NCBI GenBank assembly: GCA_017467335.1
Contig: JAFTSJ010000035.1
Coordinates: 1-40,909, forward strand
Direction: 5' to 3'
DNA: 40,909 bases
DNA from: Alphaproteobacteria bacterium
Lineage (GTDB): Bacteria; Pseudomonadota; Alphaproteobacteria; CAAHEQ01; UBA3637
The notes beneath the pieces were generated by a model. It made no database searches and was not told the DNA's origin. It saw only the letters and a list, made by a program, of their open reading frames with translations. Shown piece after piece: positions 35,621 to 40,909 of the stretch. The number at the start of each line of letters is the position of its first letter. Positions within the stretch are counted from its first letter, which is position 1. The position numbers were made by a program, and so were the translations under genes.

Positions 35621-38269
35621 ATGAGTCAAAATATAACTGCTCAAATTCGGAAAACATTTATTGATTATTTTGCTAAAAACGAACATACCATTGTGCCGGC
35701 AAGTTCTCTTGTTCCGAAAAATGACCCGACATTGATGTTTACAAATTCCGGTATGGTTCAATTTAAAAATTACTTTACCGGAGCGGAAAAACCGCCGTTT
35801 CCTCGGGCGGCAACGGTTCAAAAATCCGTTCGGGCAGGTGGTAAACATAATGACTTGGATAATGTCGGCTACACAAAACGACATCATACTTTTTTTGAAA
35901 TGCTGGGTAATTTTTCTTTTGGTGATTATTTTAAGGAAAAAGCCATTTACTATGCTTGGGATTTATTAACCAATGAAATCGGATTAGATAAATCTCGTTT
36001 GTTGGTAACGGTTTATCATACAGACGATGAAGCGTTTCAGTTATGGAAAAAAATTGCCGGTTTAAAAGATGAAGACATTATTCGTATTGCGACTAAGGAT
36101 AATTTTTGGCAGATGGGCGATACCGGTCCGTGCGGACCCTGCTCGGAAATTTTTTATGACCACGGGGAAGAACATTGGGGCGGACGACCGGGGACTCCGG
36201 AAGAAGACGGGGATCGTTTTATTGAAATATGGAATCTTGTTTTTGACCAATATGAAGATTTACCGTCCGGAGAACGCATTGTAACGCCGAAAAAATCAAT
36301 TGATACCGGTTCGGGGTTGGAACGATTAAGTGCCATTTTACATCAATCTAATGATAACTATGCAATTGATATTTTTACCTCGTTGATTGAAAATGCAGCT
36401 GATATTGCCGGTGTTAATCCTTACGGCGAAAATAAAACATCCTTGCGTATTATTGCGGATCATTTACGTTCCACATCATTTTTATTAGCTGATGGGGTTA
36501 TGCCGTCTAACGAAGGACGAGGTTATGTCTTACGCCGTATTATGCGGCGTGCTATGCGTCATGCACATTTAATCGGGTGTCAAGATCCGCTTATGTATAA
36601 ATTAGTTCCGAATTTAGTTAAAACAATGGGCGAAGCTTATCCTGAATTAGTTCAAAAAGAAACGTTAATTGCTGATTCGTTAAAATTGGAAGAAGAACGG
36701 TTTAAACAAACATTGGATAAAGGATTAAAATTACTGGCTGATGAAACGGCTGATTTAAAATCGGGTGATTCTTTATCCGGTACGGTTGCATTTAAATTAT
36801 ACGATACGTATGGATTCCCATTGGATTTGACGCAAGATGCTTTACGGTCAAAAAACATTTCGGTTAATACGGTTGAATTTGATGAAGCGATGGAAAAACA
36901 ACGAGCAGAGGCTCGTAAATCATGGGCCGGTTCCGGTGATAATGCGGATGAAAAAATTTACTTTCAACTGGCAGAAAAAATGGGGGCAACAGAATTTTTA
37001 GGCTATGATTCAGATAATGCCGAAGGACAAATTTGTGCCATGATTCGTAATGGTGAAGATGTTCAAACGGCTCAGCAAAATGATACGGTTTATGTCATCA
37101 TGAATCAAACACCGTTCTATGGTGAAATGGGTGGTCAGGTTGGTGATACGGGGACTATTCAAACAGCGACAGGATTATTAACGGTTACCGATACCATTCG
37201 TAAAGCAGACAATGCGTTGATTGTGCATGTCTGTCAAGTTACAAAAGGGACAATTCAAACAGGACAAGATGCTGTTTTATCTATTGATTCAGACAGACGA
37301 TTTGATATTCGGGCCCATCATTCAGCAACTCACTTACTTCAAGCGGCGTTACAACAAGTGTTAGGTCCGCAAGCTCATCAAAAAGGGTCATTAGTCATGC
37401 CAAACGGTTTTCGGTTTGACTTTACGCATAACAAAGCGATGACACAAGATGAAATCAAACACGTTGAATCCTTAGTCAACAATATGATTTTATCCAATGT
37501 AACCGTTACAACATCATTGATGACACCGCAAGCCGCTGTTGAACAAGGAGCGATGGCTTTGTTTGATGAAAAATACGGCGAAACGGTTCGTGTTGTTTCC
37601 ATGGGTCAAGGGGAAAACCGTTTATCATGTGAATTATGCGGTGGTACACATGCTCGAGCAACCGGAGATATCGGTTTGTTCCGTTTAATTTCCGAATCGG
37701 GTATTTCAGCAGGTGTTCGCCGGATTGAAGCAGTTGTCGGTCGTCAAGCATTAACACTTATGCGAACACAAAATCAATTGATTTCACAGATTATGACTAT
37801 TTTGAAATCAACAAGTGTTGATGATGTATTGACAAAAATTACATCTTTAACGGATGATAAAAAACGTCTTGAAAAAGAAGTAACGGATTTGCGTCAAAAA
37901 GTTGCGTTAGCCGGAGGCGGACAAACTTCAAACAAGCAAGAAATCGAACACATTAACGGTGTTTCTTTTGTTGGCCAAGTGTTACAAGATATTCCGGCCA
38001 AAGAATTAAAACCGTTGGTTGATGCTTTTAAAAAGAAAATCGGTAGCGGTATTATTGCGTTGATTTCAGGATGTGATGGTAAGGTATCTATTGTTGTTGG
38101 CGTTACATCAGACTTGACTGATAAATACAGTGCTGTTGATATGGTTCGGTTGGCTTCTCCGCTTGTTGGTGGTCAAGGCGGAGGCGGTCGTCCAGACATG
38201 GCACAAGCCGGTGGGTCCGATATATCAGCAATGCAATCGGCGTTGACGGCGATTAAAGAATCGATTTAA
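35621..38269 (+). CDS. alaS: Alanyl-tRNA synthetase
   Basis: 882 residues, full length. The class II catalytic core has FTNSGMVQFKNYF, HHTFFEMLGNFSFGDYFK (motif 2) and GSGLERL (motif 3). The editing domain has HHSATHLLQAALQQVLG (HxxxH zinc residues) and CELCGGTHARATGDIG. The C-Ala region ends with GGQGGGGRPDMAQAGG. It charges tRNA-Ala and clears mis-acylated Ser/Gly. AAAGGAAAAGTATA precedes the ATG. Confidence 0.97.
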   Translation: MSQNITAQIRKTFIDYFAKNEHTIVPASSLVPKNDPTLMFTNSGMVQFKNYFTGAEKPPFPRAATVQKSVRAGGKHNDLDNVGYTKRHHTFFEMLGNFSFGDYFKEKAIYYAWDLLTNEIGLDKSRLLVTVYHTDDEAFQLWKKIAGLKDEDIIRIATKDNFWQMGDTGPCGPCSEIFYDHGEEHWGGRPGTPEEDGDRFIEIWNLVFDQYEDLPSGERIVTPKKSIDTGSGLERLSAILHQSNDNYAIDIFTSLIENAADIAGVNPYGENKTSLRIIADHLRSTSFLLADGVMPSNEGRGYVLRRIMRRAMRHAHLIGCQDPLMYKLVPNLVKTMGEAYPELVQKETLIADSLKLEEERFKQTLDKGLKLLADETADLKSGDSLSGTVAFKLYDTYGFPLDLTQDALRSKNISVNTVEFDEAMEKQRAEARKSWAGSGDNADEKIYFQLAEKMGATEFLGYDSDNAEGQICAMIRNGEDVQTAQQNDTVYVIMNQTPFYGEMGGQVGDTGTIQTATGLLTVTDTIRKADNALIVHVCQVTKGTIQTGQDAVLSIDSDRRFDIRAHHSATHLLQAALQQVLGPQAHQKGSLVMPNGFRFDFTHNKAMTQDEIKHVESLVNNMILSNVTVTTSLMTPQAAVEQGAMALFDEKYGETVRVVSMGQGENRLSCELCGGTHARATGDIGLFRLISESGISAGVRRIEAVVGRQALTLMRTQNQLISQIMTILKSTSVDDVLTKITSLTDDKKRLEKEVTDLRQKVALAGGGQTSNKQEIEHINGVSFVGQVLQDIPAKELKPLVDAFKKKIGSGIIALISGCDGKVSIVVGVTSDLTDKYSAVDMVRLASPLVGGQGGGGRPDMAQAGGSDISAMQSALTAIKESI

Positions 38270-38287
38270 GATATAACATTATCAATC

Positions 38288-38320
38288 AAACGGTCTTTCA
38301 ATACATGAAAGACCGTTTTT
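38288..38320 (+). terminator. Rho-independent terminator of alaS
   Basis: 13-bp perfect stem (38288-38300 with 38306-38318), five-base loop, T run. Confidence 0.9.
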
Positions 38321-38350
38321 GTATTATTCCCTTAAGGTGTTCTATCTTGA

Positions 38351-38377
38351 AAACACAAGATAATATGTTTTGTGTTT
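38351..38377 (-). terminator. Possible terminator of the third cysteine-rich gene
   Basis: AAACACAA/TTGTGTTT stem with an 11-base loop, followed on the minus strand by T-rich sequence. AT-rich; it competes with TATCTTG/CAAGATA (38343-38362). Confidence 0.35.
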
Positions 38378-38409
38378 ATCATGTGCCCTTAAAATCACAA
38401 AAAGCGTTT

Positions 38410-40909
38410 TTATTGCTGACAATACACCCGTCCTGTTTCATCATCTTTACTGGGCGAACGGGAAGCATTTCGGCATAATTGAGCCGATAATTCATCCGTA
38501 CCGATTTCATTATTGCCAACATCTATTTCACTTCCCCAACAATCGCCGTTAATATCTTGCCATTCACCCGAATCACATATTGAAACACAATATTTGGCAT
38601 CATTAACCGTGGACATAACACGCCGATTGCAATCATTACACAATTGTTCGGCTTCGCTTTTATCAGGTATGGCAACAGCACCTGTTACATCGCAGGACGG
38701 ACATCCTGTTGTGGACATAAATGTATTGTTTTGTATACAACCACCATACATACATTTACCATCTATCAATGTACGTAAACCACCACAACTGGCACATTCT
38801 TCGGCTGTTGATGAAAAACCGTTTTGTGTATCAGTACAAGAACGACAAATACCGGTTACATCTCGATATTTGCTACCAACCGGCAAATTCGGATATTTCG
38901 TTGTATCAGGACTATCGCTATTACAAACACCGGATTGTCCGGGATTATAATAAACACAATATTTATTGATATACATATGATTAGGGCATTTTTCACACTC
39001 CGTTTTGTAATTATTAACCAAAACGGAACCGGATTTTAAACAAGCTTGACAATTCCCATAGGCATTTCTTAATTTTCCGGTAGAACATGTTCTGGGGACA
39101 CAGTGAATATTATCTGCATATAAATGGTACATATATTTAGGTTGATTGTTTTCATCCTTACATCTGTTATTACAATCATCCGTATCGTGCTGTGTGTGAA
39201 TATTCCATGAATTATATATTAATAATATACCATCACCAATAACGGAGCATGATTGGCATGTTCCTTGAACATGAAGTTCATTATCTACGCAATTTTTATA
39301 ACAATAACCATCATAGTATTTTCGTGTTGTCGGACAGGCATTTTCACAATCTTCCTTTGAATCAACCTTAACATAACCGGATGTTGTACACGAATAGCAC
39401 TGCATATCTTGTCCCAAGAATTGATTTCCGGTTGTTTCGGTTTTTTCATGTTCACATTGTCTATCCGCCGGTAAAATACAATAACCGTCCTTATATATGC
39501 GACCGCATTTTTCCGATGTACACAATCCTTTTAAATAGACTAATTTTGCTCCATTTCCGCCAGTACCAGTCAAAGAATAACTATATGGATCCGTACAATC
39601 GAGGCAGCTGCCGTCAGGAGTCTGAAATTGATTATCTTCGCATTTTTTAACACAGAAATAATCCCCATTTAGCTCTACAACATGTCGTTTAGAACGTAAT
39701 TTTTCATCAGTTGATGTTGCACAAGCTTCACATAAACGAGACCATTCTTCAATAATTTCTCTGGATGATGTATAAGCATTTGCCCAAAAATAACCACCGT
39801 GGAAATCTGTTGCTGTTGTCCAGTCATTGATATTCGATTTATCGCATTTAACACATCGAGCATCACGAACTTTATACCAGCCGTTCGGACATGTTTGACG
39901 TGCACAGTGCCAACCTCTGTAATCACCTCCAACAGATATTCTATTCGGACATGCATCACATAAAAGGCGAGCTTTATCATCATCAGGAATTCCTTGGTCA
40001 CTGTCCGCAGAACATTTAACACATGTCCCCCCTCTATTCAAAAAACTGTTCCCTTTAACACAACTGGTTGCACAGTAGGTTTTAATATTATCATCACGAC
40101 CGGCTTCTTCAATCCGGTGTTGAATCGAAGCACACGCTTGACACATTTCTATTCCGCTATGTGTATCTTTAATAGATACACCACCAACTTGTTTTTCAAA
40201 AATACCGTCATTATCATCCGAGTTCATGATGATGATTTCGCTCATATAATCACAAGGGACACATGTTCCATTTGCTGCCCGATATTCTTTTCCGAATCTA
40301 CCTCCTTCACCGCACGTTTTAGGAATATCCACGCATTTGTGATTCGTTAAATCGCAAATTTGTTCATTCGGACAATCTTTATTCGTTAAACATTCAACAC
40401 AAACACCGCCTTTATCATCATCAAAGCAAAACGGATTAGTCGTTCCCGTACAACGGTTATGACACGTCATATCGTTTTCACACGTAACAGGAGCACACAA
40501 ATTGCCACAATCTTCATCATCAACACATGGGTCACCGCTTTGTCCTGTTCCTGCTTCATTATTTTCCGAATCTAAAAATGATGTGAAAACGATTAAGTTA
40601 TCTGTTTCATCTTCTCCACAAATGGACGCATTACCGGTATATTTGACTAAATCTCCCTCTCCTTGGGCAACTTGCACAAATTTTATCCCTTTAACAACAC
40701 CGTTTAAGTTCATATTAACCACATTTTTACACACACGGGAAGACACACCTTCAACATAGGTTTTAAACGCAACGTCCGGATGAGATGTCATATAAATCGG
40801 GTATCCTGTGCCTGTCATATCCGGAAATTCGTCAAAATCCGTGCCGTCTTCACTGGGTTCAGGCAGGGGTTGTTCTTGATATTTATGCCAAACATCATTG
40901 GCTCGGAGG
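38410..40909 (-). CDS. Giant cysteine-rich prepilin-like surface protein (3' part, N-terminus beyond right edge)
   Basis: The minus-strand frame is open from the window edge to TAA at 38410, giving 833 visible codons; the true start lies upstream of 40909. The first visible residues (LRANDVWHKYQEQPLPEP) align with residue ~62 onward of the 19381 gene, just after the prepilin helix. A pilin-like stretch with SSRVCKNVVNMNLNG and NASICGE closely matches the protein at 1-1131. The body is again CxxC-rich, including ECLTNKDCPNEQICDL. The C-terminal IGTDELSAQLC and DDETGRVYC match the tail of the 19381 paralog. Same inferred role. An ATG at 40818 is internal, not a start. Confidence 0.87.
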   Translation of the reverse strand, partial: LRANDVWHKYQEQPLPEPSEDGTDFDEFPDMTGTGYPIYMTSHPDVAFKTYVEGVSSRVCKNVVNMNLNGVVKGIKFVQVAQGEGDLVKYTGNASICGEDETDNLIVFTSFLDSENNEAGTGQSGDPCVDDEDCGNLCAPVTCENDMTCHNRCTGTTNPFCFDDDKGGVCVECLTNKDCPNEQICDLTNHKCVDIPKTCGEGGRFGKEYRAANGTCVPCDYMSEIIIMNSDDNDGIFEKQVGGVSIKDTHSGIEMCQACASIQHRIEEAGRDDNIKTYCATSCVKGNSFLNRGGTCVKCSADSDQGIPDDDKARLLCDACPNRISVGGDYRGWHCARQTCPNGWYKVRDARCVKCDKSNINDWTTATDFHGGYFWANAYTSSREIIEEWSRLCEACATSTDEKLRSKRHVVELNGDYFCVKKCEDNQFQTPDGSCLDCTDPYSYSLTGTGGNGAKLVYLKGLCTSEKCGRIYKDGYCILPADRQCEHEKTETTGNQFLGQDMQCYSCTTSGYVKVDSKEDCENACPTTRKYYDGYCYKNCVDNELHVQGTCQSCSVIGDGILLIYNSWNIHTQHDTDDCNNRCKDENNQPKYMYHLYADNIHCVPRTCSTGKLRNAYGNCQACLKSGSVLVNNYKTECEKCPNHMYINKYCVYYNPGQSGVCNSDSPDTTKYPNLPVGSKYRDVTGICRSCTDTQNGFSSTAEECASCGGLRTLIDGKCMYGGCIQNNTFMSTTGCPSCDVTGAVAIPDKSEAEQLCNDCNRRVMSTVNDAKYCVSICDSGEWQDINGDCWGSEIDVGNNEIGTDELSAQLCRNASRSPSKDDETGRVYCQQ

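Noticed and set aside
38513-40759. Plus-strand open frames opposite the third cysteine-rich gene
   Set aside because: Antisense shadows of a long coding frame with clear homology; no independent coding evidence.

Overview
The window looks like chromosome of an AT-rich alphaproteobacterium, probably an uncultured host-associated (gut-type) lineage. The evidence is a full-length CtrA with a TTAA-N7-TTAA box on its own promoter, an alphaproteobacterial LexA box (read as GAAC-N7-GAAC) at recA, the recA-alaS and dnaN-recF-gyrB gene orders, and rph-rdgB divergent from grpE. The lineage below class level is inference. I see no rRNA, tRNA, CRISPR array, transposase or phage gene.

Layout. 1-1131 (-) is the 5' part of a cysteine-rich prepilin-like protein. 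1639-4000 holds a GT4 glycosyltransferase, a periplasmic SH3 protein and a dUTPase-fold protein that has lost its catalytic motifs. 4135-6923 holds divergent terC and leuA; leuA has a leucine-rich leader peptide and attenuator, and both promoters predict (nearly) leaderless mRNAs. 6987-10604 has a small membrane-anchored protein, then a soluble PAS-GAF-type histidine kinase overlapping a periplasmic solute-binding protein. 10710-16177 is the dnaN-recF-gyrB cluster plus one unknown gene, and 16355-18742 is a Lon-like protease. 19381-22101 (+) is a complete 906-residue paralog of the first protein. 22170-25805 includes a small secreted protein, an EF-hand protein, ctrA, an unknown gene and an AmpG-like MFS transporter. 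25864-33698 holds typA, a HAD phosphatase/PEBP/YrdC operon, rph-rdgB-TM2-CDF-MORN, and grpE. 34509-38269 is recA-alaS. 38410 to the right edge (-) is a third cysteine-rich paralog whose N-terminus lies outside the window.

Most striking. Three very large cysteine-rich proteins share a head: the two whose N-termini are visible carry a type IV prepilin N-terminus, and the third joins the alignment just downstream of it. All three have a short pilin-like region with paired cysteines and a long CxxC-rich body. The first two lie in opposite orientation. Their first ~150-180 coding bases and ~300 bp upstream are near-identical and contain a nested palindromic element of about 170 bp. This forms a long inverted repeat around about 18 kb that includes gyrB, recF and dnaN, a possible substrate for inversion or gene conversion between surface-protein genes.

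How the genes fit together. The rest is mainly core replication, repair, translation and cell-cycle functions with local regulation visible in the DNA: CtrA autoregulation, SOS control of recA, leucine attenuation, and a perfect operator-like dyad at 7457-7486. The accessory content is the cysteine-rich pilin-like family, the glycosyltransferase, the kinase/binding-protein pair and several small envelope proteins, pointing to envelope and surface biology.
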